DNA of 64,000 nt. Origin: Myroides fluvii. Lineage in GTDB: Bacteria; Bacteroidota; Bacteroidia; Flavobacteriales; Flavobacteriaceae. A program made the position numbers and the translations under genes. Positions 36,965-46,377 of the stretch are shown one piece after another. The stretch is taken from positions 1,384,501-1,448,500 of the forward strand of contig NZ_CP039934.1 in the NCBI RefSeq assembly GCF_009792295.1. The letters run 5' to 3'. The stretch's first letter is position 1; every line of letters begins with the position of its first letter. A model generated the notes under the pieces. That model saw only the letters and a program-made list of their open reading frames with translations, ran no database searches and was not told the DNA's origin.

Positions 36965-38458
36965 TTAATTTATTCTCAATTTCATACCAGGCTGTAACGT
37001 AGCATTTTCACTCATATTATTTAATGCTTTTAACTTAGAAATCGTTACACCCGGCAAGTTTTTACTGATTGAATAAAGGGAATCCCCTTTTTTAACCACG
37101 TAATATCCATTGGTAGAGGCTTGTGCTACTGTAGATTTACCAACTACGAGCTTTTTACCTGGATAGATCACATTGGTTTTCATGTTATTTAAACGCTTTA
37201 ATTCAACGATAGACAAACCGTATTTTTTAGCGATAACGCCAACGCTTTCACCTTTTCTAATGGTGTGATACTTGTTGCGAACTCCCGAAGTTTGCGCAAT
37301 AGCTATATCATAATTTGGTTTTTCTTTTCGGTCTTCTTCAAAATCCACATAAGCGTAAATTTTTTCTTCGTTTGAAACCAACAATCCCGCTTTATCTAAA
37401 GGCAGACGAACAAAGTTTAATTCACTAGACGAATACGGTACTACTTTTAACTTATAGGTTGGATTTAAAAACGCTAATTCTTCTTGACTAACATCTAACA
37501 TTTTAGCGATTTGATCAAAACTCATCATGCGCTTTACTGCAACAGTATCGGTTTGAACCAATTTCATTGGAATATTGGCATTTGCTTTAATTCCGTGCTC
37601 TTTTGCATATTCAAAAATATACATGGTAGCGTAAAAGGCAGGAAGGTAATTTTGGGTTTCACGTGGTAAATTTGGTCGAATATTCCAATAATTCGTCAAA
37701 CCATCAGAACGGCGAATTGCTTTAGATACATTACCAGGGCCGGCATTGTAAGAAGCTAATACTAAATCCCAATCTCCAAATATTTTGTACAAATCACCTA
37801 AAAATTTGGCGGCTGCCTCGGATGATTTTAGTGGATCAATACGATCATCTTTAAATGAGGAAACCTCTAAATTATACTGCTTACCTGTAGCATACATAAA
37901 CTGCCACAATCCTGTAGCTCCCATATGAGAAACTGCTTTTGGATTTAACGCAGATTCAACAATAGCTAAATACTTCACTTCTAACGGAATGTTATTTTTA
38001 GCCAATTGTTCCTCAAACATGGGAAAATAGTACTCTGAAAGTCCTAAAAGACGTTCAAATGACTTTTTTCTCTTCTTTAAAAACGACTTAATCAATCGCT
38101 CTAAAGATTCATTATACTCCACATTAAAGGGGGTTTTTTCATTTAACAAAGCTAATCTTTGTTTCAAGACCGCTGTTGTCAATCCATCCCATTCACCATC
38201 TTCCTCGGTCAAGAATTCATCACTAGTCAAGTCTTCGCTCATCTCGTCAAACAAATCTTGATTAATCAATTCATCTAGCCAAAGCTTTTCGATGCGTTCG
38301 CTAGTAGAATGATTGACAAAACTCGCTTTAATAGAGTCCAAATACACTTGTGGATCTAACTCTTTACTTTTTACTTCGATTCCTTCTGTTTGTTCTTGTG
38401 CACTTAACGTAAAAGATAATAGGCTAAAGAGGGATAACGCTACTCCTTTGTAATTCAT
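36965..38458 (-). CDS. LysM-containing lytic transglycosylase (MltD-like)
   Basis: A 497-residue secreted murein enzyme. From the ATG at 38458 the signal peptide is NYKGVALSLFSLLSFTLSA, with cleavage before QE; a start at 38485 would add nine residues that overlap the pgk terminator hairpin. The SLT domain (about 130-260) contains the catalytic Glu in YLAIVESALNPKA, the GATGLWQFM motif and the closing motif LASYNAGPGNVSKAI. Two LysM peptidoglycan-binding repeats follow at the C-terminus (HTIRKGESVGVIAKKYG and VVKKGDSLYSISKNLPG). It cuts glycan strands during wall remodelling. Operon with the DUF4837-like gene. Confidence 0.94.
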   Translation of the reverse strand: MNYKGVALSLFSLLSFTLSAQEQTEGIEVKSKELDPQVYLDSIKASFVNHSTSERIEKLWLDELINQDLFDEMSEDLTSDEFLTEEDGEWDGLTTAVLKQRLALLNEKTPFNVEYNESLERLIKSFLKKRKKSFERLLGLSEYYFPMFEEQLAKNNIPLEVKYLAIVESALNPKAVSHMGATGLWQFMYATGKQYNLEVSSFKDDRIDPLKSSEAAAKFLGDLYKIFGDWDLVLASYNAGPGNVSKAIRRSDGLTNYWNIRPNLPRETQNYLPAFYATMYIFEYAKEHGIKANANIPMKLVQTDTVAVKRMMSFDQIAKMLDVSQEELAFLNPTYKLKVVPYSSSELNFVRLPLDKAGLLVSNEEKIYAYVDFEEDRKEKPNYDIAIAQTSGVRNKYHTIRKGESVGVIAKKYGLSIVELKRLNNMKTNVIYPGKKLVVGKSTVAQASTNGYYVVKKGDSLYSISKNLPGVTISKLKALNNMSENATLQPGMKLRIN

Positions 38459-38471
38459 AATATTGTGTTTT

Positions 38472-38507
38472 GAAAAAGGGTACAACTACATCCCGTAGTT
38501 ATACCCT
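38472..38507 (-). terminator. Terminator of pgk
   Basis: A 13-bp stem with one mismatch (38477-38489 with 38495-38507) follows the pgk stop and ends in five T's on the minus strand. It lies just upstream of the transglycosylase ATG, so some readthrough may supply that gene. Confidence 0.82.
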
Positions 38508-38513
38508 TAGATA

Positions 38514-39704
38514 TTATTCTTGTATTGCTTTGATACCAGGCAATATTTGTCCTTCTAACATTTCTAACATCGCTCCTCCACCCGTCGATACATAACTCAT
38601 CTTTGGAGCTAAACCAAATTGCTTAACCGCTGCAACAGAATCACCCCCTCCTACTAAAGAGAATGTCCCATTTTTAGTAGCTTCAGCAATGAAGTTTCCT
38701 AATTCAATGGTCCCATTAGCAAATTTTTCCATTTCAAATACCCCTAAAGGTCCATTCCACAAAATAATTTTTGACTCTAAAATTACTTTTTTCAAACTAG
38801 CCAATGTTGCAGGACCTACATCTAGTCCTTGCCATCCAGCTGGAATTGCATTTACATTGACAATTTGTGTATTAGCCTCTGCTGAAAACGCATCTGCAGC
38901 AACTATATCAATTGGCAAGTGAATCTCTACATTTTTCGCTTTAGCTTGTTCCATAATGCGTTTGGCTAAATCGATTTTATCATCTTCACAAATTGAATTA
39001 CCAATACTTCCACCCAATGCTTTGATAAAAGTAAAAGCCATCCCACCTCCAATAATCATGTGATCTACTTTATCTAAGATATTTTCGATAATCGTGATTT
39101 TAGAAGAAACTTTTGAACCACCTAAAATAGCAGTTACCGGTTTTTCAGCACTATGCAACACCTTGTCAATGCTCTCAATTTCTTTGGCCAATAAATACCC
39201 AAAACACTTGTCATTTGGAAAGAATTTAGCCACAATTGTAGTAGAAGCATGTGCGCGATGCGCCGTACCAAAAGCATCATTAATGTAAAAATCAGCGAAT
39301 GAAGCTAAAGCAGCAGCAAAAGACTCTTCTCCTTTTTCTTCCTCCGCGTAAAAACGCAAGTTTTCCAACAAAATAACAGCGCCAGGTTGACTTTGTTCCA
39401 CAGCACTTTTTACTGATTCACCAATACAATCCTCAACAAATGTAACCTTAGTTCCTAAAACTTCTTCCGTTTTAGCTACAATATGACGTAGCGAATACGC
39501 ATCGTTTTTCTCTCCTTTTGGACGCCCTAGGTGAGAAACTAATATCGCCACTCCTCCGTCTTTTGTTACCTTCTCGATGGTTGGCTTTGCCGCTTCGATA
39601 CGATTGGTGTCCGTTACTTCAAAAGCATCGTTTAAAGGTACATTAAAATCAACGCGAATTAATACTTTTTTATTTTTAAAATTCACATTATCAATTGTTT
39701 TCAT
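38514..39704 (-). CDS. pgk: Phosphoglycerate kinase
   Basis: A 396-residue glycolytic kinase that transfers phosphate between 1,3-bisphosphoglycerate and ADP. Signatures are VLIRVDFNVPLND near the start, SHLGRPKGEKN, ENLRFYAEEE, the hinge and nucleotide site AILGGSKVSSKI, WNGPLGVFE and the C-terminal GGGDSVAAV and STGGGAMLEMLEG. Standard bacterial length and single-gene unit with its own promoter and terminator. Confidence 0.97.
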   Translation of the reverse strand: MKTIDNVNFKNKKVLIRVDFNVPLNDAFEVTDTNRIEAAKPTIEKVTKDGGVAILVSHLGRPKGEKNDAYSLRHIVAKTEEVLGTKVTFVEDCIGESVKSAVEQSQPGAVILLENLRFYAEEEKGEESFAAALASFADFYINDAFGTAHRAHASTTIVAKFFPNDKCFGYLLAKEIESIDKVLHSAEKPVTAILGGSKVSSKITIIENILDKVDHMIIGGGMAFTFIKALGGSIGNSICEDDKIDLAKRIMEQAKAKNVEIHLPIDIVAADAFSAEANTQIVNVNAIPAGWQGLDVGPATLASLKKVILESKIILWNGPLGVFEMEKFANGTIELGNFIAEATKNGTFSLVGGGDSVAAVKQFGLAPKMSYVSTGGGAMLEMLEGQILPGIKAIQE

Positions 39705-39738
39705 ACTTGTATTGTTCTAAAATAAATTCTGATTAACG

Positions 39739-39746
39739 CAAATATA
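39739..39746 (-). promoter_or_regulatory. -7 element (TATATTTG) of pgk
   Basis: An exact TAnnTTTG match on the minus strand about 35 bases before the pgk ATG. A TTTG lies 15-16 bases further upstream, closer than usual. Confidence 0.6.
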
Positions 39747-40123
39747 AATCTTTTTAAAATCCAAAGTGCGTTTATTTTGTATTATTCTATAGCTAAAAGA
39801 TCTTTTTTAGATAGCATTTCGCAATTGTTTCTTTGACTACTAAGGGGTAACTACTACTTTTTCACGTCCCAGAAAAACACCTTCAATATTCTTGTTTTCT
39901 ATATCTATTTTCATAAGTCTGTACGAATATCCCTTTTCATATTCCGAAATTCAACTATTTCACGGGGAATTAACAGCGGTAGACAATTCGAACATTCCAC
40001 TACTAAAATTATGTTTCAAACAACAGTTCTCCCCCTATTTCATTTTAAAAAAGAGCGGAATAGCGTTATAGCCTTCCTAAATTTTTCTTTTTCTAGACTT
40101 CATTTTGAGCCAAAGAAATCCAT
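39747..40123. other. Divergent intergenic region between pgk and holB
   Basis: About 380 bp with no supported gene, RNA or repeat. It is AT-rich and contains scattered stop codons in all frames. Confidence 0.6.
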
Positions 40124-40131
40124 TATATTTG
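40124..40131 (+). promoter_or_regulatory. -7 element (TATATTTG) of holB
   Basis: An exact TAnnTTTG match ending five bases before the holB ATG; a TTTG lies 16 bases upstream. As for rnpA, the leader would be nearly absent. Confidence 0.55.
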
Positions 40132-40135
40132 CATT

Positions 40136-41284
40136 ATGTTATTTTCAGAAATCGTTGGTCAAAACCACATCAAGAACCACTTGATACAAAGTGCTACATC
40201 AGGTCGAATTCCTCATGCTCAATTGTTTATTGGACAAGAAGGAACAGGAACATTGCCCATGGCTATTGCCTATGCGCAATACTTACTTTGTAAAAATACC
40301 GGAAGTGAAAACACGGGGGGAAACGAGAGCTGCAACATCAAATTCAATGCATTGATGCATCCAGATTTACACTTCGTTTATCCAGTGGCAACAACCAATG
40401 AAGTAAGTAAACATCCAACGAGTGATAAATTTGCAGAACCATGGAGAACCTTTTTGAAGGCTAATCCTTATGCTAGTCTTTTTGATTGGTACAACCACAT
40501 TGATATTCAAAATAAACAAGGTCAAATTGGCGTAGATGAAGCGGGAGAAATTCTGAAAAAACTAGCGCTAAAATCGTATGAAGGGGGATATAAAATCATG
40601 ATTATTTGGATGGCCGATAAGTTGAATACAGAGGCATCTAATAAAATTTTAAAGATTTTGGAAGAACCACCTGCCAAGACTATTTTTATTTTAATTGCCG
40701 AAAATGAGCAATCCATTCTACAAACCATTTTATCACGTTGTCAATTGTTGCGATTTAACACCCTAAATAACGTTGAAATTGAACAAGCGCTGATTACAAA
40801 TCAAAATTGCGAAAAACAACAAGCGGCATTACTTGCCCGTCAAGCCCAGGGCAATTATAACAAAGCCCTTCAATTAATTTCCAATGCTGCTGACGCTGCG
40901 GATTTTGAGCAAAAATTTGTCACTTGGGTACGCGCTGCTTTTCGAGCGAAAGGCAATGCTGCAGTAATTAAAGATTTGATTGAATGGAGTGAAGATTTAG
41001 CAACCTTAGGAAGAGAACAACAAAAACAATTCTTAGCGTTTTGTATTGAACTATTTCGACAGGCACTTTTGTACAATTATCAATCGCCAAATTTGGTTTA
41101 CTACCAAACGTCTGTAGATAAATTTAAGCTCGAAAACTTTGCTCCTTTTGTCAATGGGGCTAATATTGACGAGATTTTTGAAGAATTATCCAATGCCATT
41201 TACCACATAGAACGCAATGGCAATAGCAAAATGATTTTTACAGATTTATCAATCAAATTAACGCGTTTAATTCACAAAAAATAG
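40136..41284 (+). CDS. holB: DNA polymerase III delta' subunit
   Basis: A 382-residue clamp-loader subunit. The N-terminus (MLFSEIVGQNHIKNHLIQSATSGRIPHAQLFIGQEGTGTLPMA) matches the delta'/gamma AAA+ fold with a degenerate P-loop (GQEGTGTLP, no GKT/S), as in non-hydrolysing delta'. Later motifs are YKIMIIWMADKLNTEASNKILKILEEPP and FILIAENEQSILQTILSRCQLLRF (the SRC motif). It helps open and load the beta clamp. It converges on the helicase gene with only five bases between stop codons. Confidence 0.93.
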   Translation: MLFSEIVGQNHIKNHLIQSATSGRIPHAQLFIGQEGTGTLPMAIAYAQYLLCKNTGSENTGGNESCNIKFNALMHPDLHFVYPVATTNEVSKHPTSDKFAEPWRTFLKANPYASLFDWYNHIDIQNKQGQIGVDEAGEILKKLALKSYEGGYKIMIIWMADKLNTEASNKILKILEEPPAKTIFILIAENEQSILQTILSRCQLLRFNTLNNVEIEQALITNQNCEKQQAALLARQAQGNYNKALQLISNAADAADFEQKFVTWVRAAFRAKGNAAVIKDLIEWSEDLATLGREQQKQFLAFCIELFRQALLYNYQSPNLVYYQTSVDKFKLENFAPFVNGANIDEIFEELSNAIYHIERNGNSKMIFTDLSIKLTRLIHKK

Positions 41285-41306
41285 CGAAACTATTCCGTTT
41301 CGCTAT
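41275..41306 (-). terminator. Helicase terminator overlapping the 3' ends of two genes
   Basis: A perfect 10-bp stem (41281-41290 with 41297-41306) spans both stop codons; on the minus strand it is followed by six T's that are the AAA AAA (Lys-Lys) codons of holB. The hairpin therefore uses coding sequence of both convergent genes. Confidence 0.8.
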
Positions 41307-43575
41307 CGGGTATTGTACGTTGATACAACTTTAATTCTTCCCACGTAAATTCATCTTGGGAGGCATTTTTTATTTCTCCGAGTGACTTTCCTTCATTCGC
41401 TGTAAATACTTGCTGTAATCGCTCTATTTTACTTTGTTCTAACACCTCGTTTAACTGTATTTTACCATCGGCAATCAACTTAGCTAAATGAGAGAAAATC
41501 GTTGTAGCGGTCAACTTGCGCTCTTGCGCAATCGCATCCACGCGCATTCCCTCCATCCACAACTCATGCGTAATGGCAAAGGTGCTTTTCTTCTTCTCCT
41601 TTTTCTGCTTGTCTTTCGTCTTTAAATCCTCAATTAAATCATAATCATCTTGTAAATCCAAACGACTCGTGCGCAACAAAGTAGCAATATGGGTTAGGTG
41701 ATTTATTCGATACTCCCCTACTTCTAAACTCCTTAGATTTTCTTTGGTTAAACGCTCTTTTTTAATGACCAAATCAACAATTTTCTTCGCTTTTTTCACA
41801 TCCAAAACCGCTTTAATACTTTGGTCTTCTAAGGCTTCTAATTCTGTAAAAAAAGTTTTCATCTGCCGCTTTCCCCTCACTTGTGCCATGGTAAACAACA
41901 ACTCGAAAACAACGTGATCTAATGTTGGAAAAAAATAAGCATAGGCTTTGTCAACGCGTTCTTTTACAAAACTGAGATCCACATTGGGTTGTTGAAAAAG
42001 GCGTCTCAATTGGATGACAAATTTATCCGCTAACACCACTAATTCTTCAAGGGTTTGCACAATTTTCAACGTCCAACTCTTAAATTCGCTCTTTTTACTG
42101 CGCTCTGCTTCTTCTTGATAAGAATACAAGTGATTTCTCCAATGCTGCGCTATAGTTTTCCAAGAAAAAGCTTCAATCAAACGCTCTTCCAAAAAAACCA
42201 ATAGCTGTTTGTGTATTTCCTCTTCCAGTGTTTCTTTATCCGCCTTATTTTTGGCGTACTCCATCACATCGTAGTCATTTCGTAATCCATTCATTTGAAT
42301 AGGCGATAAAAGAACCAACCCTTGCAGCGATTTCAATCGAGAGAGGGCCACATAGGCCTGACCAGGTAAAAACACCTTAGACACGTCTAAAATCGCTTTT
42401 TCAAAGGTTAATCCTTGGCTTTTGTGCACCGTAATCGCCCACGCTAATTTTAAAGGATAGTGCGTAAAGGTTCCCAAAAGTTCTTCTTCAATCTCTTTTG
42501 TATTTGCATTGACTTTATACCGGATATTTTGCCATTCATAACGTTCAACTTCAATCACTTCATTTTCTTCTGGAAATTTGACGTAGATTTCACTTGCACT
42601 CAATTTCTGTACGATTCCCATTTTGCCGTTGTAGTATTTCTTTTCAAATGACAAATCATTTTTGATAAAGATTACTTGTGCTCCTACTTTCAATTGCAAT
42701 TGATTTTCGATGGGATAAATATTGGTAGGAAAATCCCCAACAACTTCAGCTTGAAAAGCATACGACTTCGCTTCTAACGCCTCCAAAGAATCCGAATTGA
42801 TGCGATCTGCCTTGGCATTATGTGTCGTCAAAGTAATATACCCAGCCGTTTTATGCTGATCAAATGTCGGATTGACATATTGATTGAGCACTTGCAAATT
42901 TGCTGGAGTAATGGTATTATTTCTCAGGTTGTTCAAAATCTGAATAAAAGCATCATCTGATTGTCGATATACCTTGTCTAATTCAATATACAAGGGTGGA
43001 TTCGTGCGGATTACGTTGGAGTGAAAAAAGTAAGATCCTTCATAATAACGACGTAGTACCTCCCACTCTTCGTTTTTCACTACCGGAGGCAATTGTAGTA
43101 AATCGCCGATAAACAGCAGTTGAACTCCACCAAAAGGTTTATTATTTCGACGAACTGTTTGCAACATAAAATCCATCGCATCTAATACATCAGCACGCAG
43201 CATACTTACTTCGTCTACAATCAGCAATTCTAAATTAACAAAGAGCGATCGACGTATGTTACTCATTCGAAAATGCTTTTTTATCGACACTCGATTTTCG
43301 AATTTTACGTATTCGCTAAAAATTGGAGGATTAACTAAATCGGGAATAAAGGCGGCCAAAGGAAAATGGAAAAAAGAATGTATCGTTACACCGCCCGCAT
43401 TCAAAGCGGCAATACCAGTAGGCGCAACAATAACAGCATTTTTATGGGTACTATTGACAATTTCTTTCAACAACGTCGTCTTACCTGTACCGGCTTTTCC
43501 AGTTAAAAAAATGGATTGTTTAGTCTCATTGATAAACTGTAACACATAAGTGGCTTCTTTAGAAAAATTTTCCAT
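41290..43575 (-). CDS. Pif1/RecD-like DNA helicase with C-terminal HTH
   Basis: A 761-residue superfamily-1 helicase. Motif I is FLTGKAGTGKTTLL (about 23-36), followed by VIVAPTGIAALNAGGVTIHSFF, the motif II region LELLIVDEVSMLRADVLDAMD, LLFIGDLLQLPPV and the C-terminal VI motif ITVHKSQGLTFEKAILD with VALSRLKSLQGL. These are typical of Pif1/Dda-like 5'-3' helicases. An HRDC-like and then helix-turn-helix region follows (about 660-745, THELWMEGMRVDAIAQERKLTATTIFSHLAKLI). It probably acts in DNA repair or fork maintenance. Monocistronic. Confidence 0.92.
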   Translation of the reverse strand: MENFSKEATYVLQFINETKQSIFLTGKAGTGKTTLLKEIVNSTHKNAVIVAPTGIAALNAGGVTIHSFFHFPLAAFIPDLVNPPIFSEYVKFENRVSIKKHFRMSNIRRSLFVNLELLIVDEVSMLRADVLDAMDFMLQTVRRNNKPFGGVQLLFIGDLLQLPPVVKNEEWEVLRRYYEGSYFFHSNVIRTNPPLYIELDKVYRQSDDAFIQILNNLRNNTITPANLQVLNQYVNPTFDQHKTAGYITLTTHNAKADRINSDSLEALEAKSYAFQAEVVGDFPTNIYPIENQLQLKVGAQVIFIKNDLSFEKKYYNGKMGIVQKLSASEIYVKFPEENEVIEVERYEWQNIRYKVNANTKEIEEELLGTFTHYPLKLAWAITVHKSQGLTFEKAILDVSKVFLPGQAYVALSRLKSLQGLVLLSPIQMNGLRNDYDVMEYAKNKADKETLEEEIHKQLLVFLEERLIEAFSWKTIAQHWRNHLYSYQEEAERSKKSEFKSWTLKIVQTLEELVVLADKFVIQLRRLFQQPNVDLSFVKERVDKAYAYFFPTLDHVVFELLFTMAQVRGKRQMKTFFTELEALEDQSIKAVLDVKKAKKIVDLVIKKERLTKENLRSLEVGEYRINHLTHIATLLRTSRLDLQDDYDLIEDLKTKDKQKKEKKKSTFAITHELWMEGMRVDAIAQERKLTATTIFSHLAKLIADGKIQLNEVLEQSKIERLQQVFTANEGKSLGEIKNASQDEFTWEELKLYQRTIPDSETE

Positions 43576-43610
43576 TTTTTAAGGTAAGATAAAACTAAAA
43601 TTGGTTTAAA

Positions 43611-43646
43611 AATAAAAATAGCCCTAAGAATACTTAGGACTATTTG
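43611..43646 (-). terminator. Terminator of the OmpH-like gene
   Basis: An 11-bp stem (43618-43628 with 43633-43643, one G-U pair) downstream of the stop is followed by a T-rich run on the minus strand. Confidence 0.85.
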
Positions 43647-43670
43647 AACAATATACGTAATTAAATATTC

Positions 43671-44270
43671 TTATTTTTCTTCTTTAACTGCTGGAGTAGC
43701 TTCTTTTTTTCCATCTACTGTACTTGCTGCCGCAGAACCTTGATATTTAGCATTTAATTCTTTGATAATAGCTTCTGTGATATTATATTCCTCTTTACCA
43801 TAAATAACAGTAGAGGCCTCTTCAGTATTAAATACATAATCTAAATTCTTCTTTTTTGCATAATCAGCAATGTGAGATTTTACTTTCTTTACGATCGAAT
43901 CCATCTCTTTTGTACTCTCCGCTTGTAGCTCTTGGAAAATTGTTTGTTGCTTTACTTGTAGCTGTTGCTCTCTGCGTTGTAACTCACCACTTTTTTGTTG
44001 AGCCCATGCTTGTCCTTTTTCAGCTGCATTCGTTTGAAAACTTTGAACTTCGCGTTGAAATTGTGCAATTTCTCCTTCGAAAGCTTTTCCTTTCTCTTCC
44101 GATTTTATTTTATATTTTGATTCAATATCTTTTACTTCTTGATATTCTGTCATTAATTTAGAAGAATCAATATACGCAGTTTTAAATTCTGTTGTAGCAG
44201 CAGTGTTTGAATTGTTGTTACAAGAAAATAACAATCCCGCTAATCCTAATACGAAAATACCTTTTTTCAT
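43671..44270 (-). CDS. OmpH/Skp-like lipoprotein
   Basis: A 199-residue protein of the Skp/OmpH chaperone type. The start ATG at 44270 gives a lipoprotein signal (KKGIFVLGLAGLLFSC, Cys at 17). The start at 44291 would add seven charged residues ahead of it. The body opens with KTAYIDSSKLMTEYQEVKDIE, the usual OmpH strand, followed by a long coiled coil (about 50-130) rich in Gln, Glu and Lys, then KKNLDYVFNTEEASTVIYGKEEYNITEAIIKELNAKY. A low-complexity tail ends it. Being lipidated, it should act tethered in the periplasm, unlike soluble Skp. Confidence 0.88.
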   Translation of the reverse strand: MKKGIFVLGLAGLLFSCNNNSNTAATTEFKTAYIDSSKLMTEYQEVKDIESKYKIKSEEKGKAFEGEIAQFQREVQSFQTNAAEKGQAWAQQKSGELQRREQQLQVKQQTIFQELQAESTKEMDSIVKKVKSHIADYAKKKNLDYVFNTEEASTVIYGKEEYNITEAIIKELNAKYQGSAAASTVDGKKEATPAVKEEK

Positions 44271-44535
44271 TTTTGATTTTTTTAAAAACATGTAAAATTA
44301 AAAAAACTTTTAATGTTTACTACATTATTTCAATTTATATCTAACTATAAATTATACTTATACCTAATGTAATAACCATAAATAAAAGCTATTCAAACAA
44401 GATCTCCTAGCTTCTTTTAAATCTATTATCTTTTTTTATTTATAACTATACTTGTATGAACAGCTAAAAATAGCTTAAAACGCTTTAAAATAGTTTTTAT
44501 CCAGCATTTTTACTCTTTTTGATCTAAAATTGAAT

Positions 44536-45399
44536 CTAATTCCTCACCTTGGATAAACAATAAACCAAAGAAGAATATTCCATCGAATTTCGAGCTTCCA
44601 CATTAGAACGCAATCCTATAAAAAAAGCTTTGATCCAATTCTTCTTTCCAGTTTTGTATTCTTCTGATAAAAGAGACACGTAAAAACTATCAAAGAGCAT
44701 CGGCTGCAATTCGTCAACTTGAAAATTAAAGTTTGCAAAAATAGAAGCTATCGACTTTTGAGAAAAATGCCAAAGATGACGAGGTACATCAAAAGCAGCC
44801 CAATATTCTTTATAATAAATAGCATCATATGATTTGTAATTGGGAACAGCTACAATTAATTTTCCTTCGGGTTTCAATAAACGATACAATTCTGAAATTT
44901 GTTCTTCTAAATTGGGAACATGTTCCAAAACATGCCAAAGGGTAATTACGTCGAAAGAATGATTGGGTAACTCACACAATTGAGGTACTATTTTAATTTC
45001 TTTTTTTGAAGCTAATCCCCTTGCTTTTTCACTCGGTTCAAATCCTGTTGCGTCCCACCCTCTTTTTTTTGCTTCAACTAAAAAATCACCTGTACCACAA
45101 CCAATATCCAAAATGGAACCCGCCACAATATTTTGTCTAAACAACAAGTCTACTTTTTTTCGCAACGCAATTCTTTTTACACTTTGGTACAGACGCTCGA
45201 ATATATTTCGCTTTCCATCTGTATGCGAAATATAATTTTCGCTTTGGTAATAACGACCTAAATTTTCTTCGGCTGGCATCGGATCGGTTTGCAACAAATC
45301 ATAGGTACGATTATAATATAAAGAAAACACTTCTTGAGAAACGGTATAATCTTTTACCTCCAAAAATTTTTCATCTTTACTAAAATTCATTTTTTCCAT
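44536..45399 (-). CDS. Class I SAM-dependent methyltransferase
   Basis: A 287-residue methyltransferase of the Methyltransf_11/UbiG-like kind. The SAM-binding motif I is ILDIGCGTGDFL (about 97-108), an acidic post-I position follows (DATGFEPSEKA), motif II region is FDVITLWHVLEHVPNLEEQ and motif III LLKPEGKLIVAVPNY. The long N-terminal extension with YYQSENYISHTDGKRN is common in Bacteroidota glycan-modifying methyltransferases, but the substrate is unknown. It stands alone; the 265 bp towards ompH are empty. An internal ATG four codons in is a possible start. Confidence 0.88.
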   Translation of the reverse strand: MEKMNFSKDEKFLEVKDYTVSQEVFSLYYNRTYDLLQTDPMPAEENLGRYYQSENYISHTDGKRNIFERLYQSVKRIALRKKVDLLFRQNIVAGSILDIGCGTGDFLVEAKKRGWDATGFEPSEKARGLASKKEIKIVPQLCELPNHSFDVITLWHVLEHVPNLEEQISELYRLLKPEGKLIVAVPNYKSYDAIYYKEYWAAFDVPRHLWHFSQKSIASIFANFNFQVDELQPMLFDSFYVSLLSEEYKTGKKNWIKAFFIGLRSNVEARNSMEYSSLVYCLSKVRN

Positions 45400-46318
45400 T
45401 TAATTTTTCACTATTAAATCCACTACTTCCTTTCTATTCTTAGAACATCCAAATGCCTTTCAAATTTAAAATTTATTCCAACAATAACCTCTTTACTTTT
45501 TTTATTTTTTAATTTCTATACCCGAATAAAAATTTGAAACTATTTTAGATTTGGTATTTTTTAGTCGATTACTTTTAAAGCTATTTTTTTTGAATCTATT
45601 TTTTTTTTACCTAAAAATTAAAATGGGTTCCCTTTTTCAATTCTCGCCTTTTCGAACATTTTTTTCATTGCTATTATTGAAATTATTTCCTCATTTTTTC
45701 AACGAAAAAATAAGGTGATTTACCCCTTATTTTAATTTGAATAGGAAACAAAAAATATACTCCTTTTAAAATTTCTTATTTTTCAACCTTTACTTTATCG
45801 ATTTATTTTTGAACTCATTTTTGACTTTCTTAGTCAAAAGATTGTCTGCTTCAATCCCCCTATTTTTAATTTGAATCGAGTGGTAAAAAAACCGATTCCC
45901 CTTTTTGAAAATTAGCATTTTTGGCTCCTCTTTTTTTGCTTTCTTTTTTCTTCATACAACCAAAATAATCTACATTCTTTTGATCGATTTTTCAAATAGA
46001 AAAAGGCCATCATCGTCAATTTTTAAGTTGCTCTTCCATCGAGAAAATCCATTTTTCCCTATGCGCTTTATTCACTCCTATGCGTGAATTTCGGTTTAGC
46101 TTTTTAAAATTGTATCCTATCAAAAAAATTTCTACTACACTTGATCCAAAGCTTTTTCGGGGAGTATTTATTTTCTTCTTATACGGTAAAGAGTCATTTG
46201 TATCTACCGTCCCTTTTTACTGTGTATCCACCAATAACAAGTATTCCTCACCTCATGCTTTACTTTAAGTAAGGCTGTAATCGATTGTAAAGATGACGGT
46301 TAATTTGAATCCTCTAAA
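45400..46318. other. Large T-rich non-coding region
   Basis: About 920 bp with no supported gene. The plus strand is strikingly T-rich. Short frames at 45905-46268 look like random translation of poly-T DNA (Phe/Leu/Ser-rich). The phrase TTAATTTGAAT recurs near 45730, 45871 and 46298, the first two inside a longer imperfect match about 130 bp apart. It may be a decayed repeat array or a long untranslated region. Nothing else is recognisable. Confidence 0.5.
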
Positions 46319-46357
46319 CAAAAAAATAAGGATTGTTCCACGTGGAACAATCCTTAT
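46319..46357 (-). terminator. mnmG terminator built on a 32-bp perfect palindrome
   Basis: A 32-bp uninterrupted palindrome (46326-46357) is followed on the minus strand by seven T's, 20 bases after the mnmG stop. Its centre is the parS sequence described separately. The stem would be 14 bp or more with a minimal loop. Confidence 0.85.
46334..46349. promoter_or_regulatory. parS site 1 (ParB-binding palindrome)
   Basis: TGTTCCACGTGGAACA is a perfect 16-bp palindrome that matches the conserved bacterial parS motif (TGTTNCACGTGNAACA), the ParB loading site for chromosome partition. It lies in the mnmG terminator. An identical copy lies ~1.95 kb away, and such sites normally cluster near oriC. 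Confidence 0.85.
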
Positions 46358-46377
46358 CTTATGCTTAACACTAGCTT

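Noticed and set aside
45905..46268. Two short plus-strand frames as genes
   Set aside because: Products are Phe/Leu/Ser-rich translations of T-rich DNA, without a promoter or a recognisable domain.
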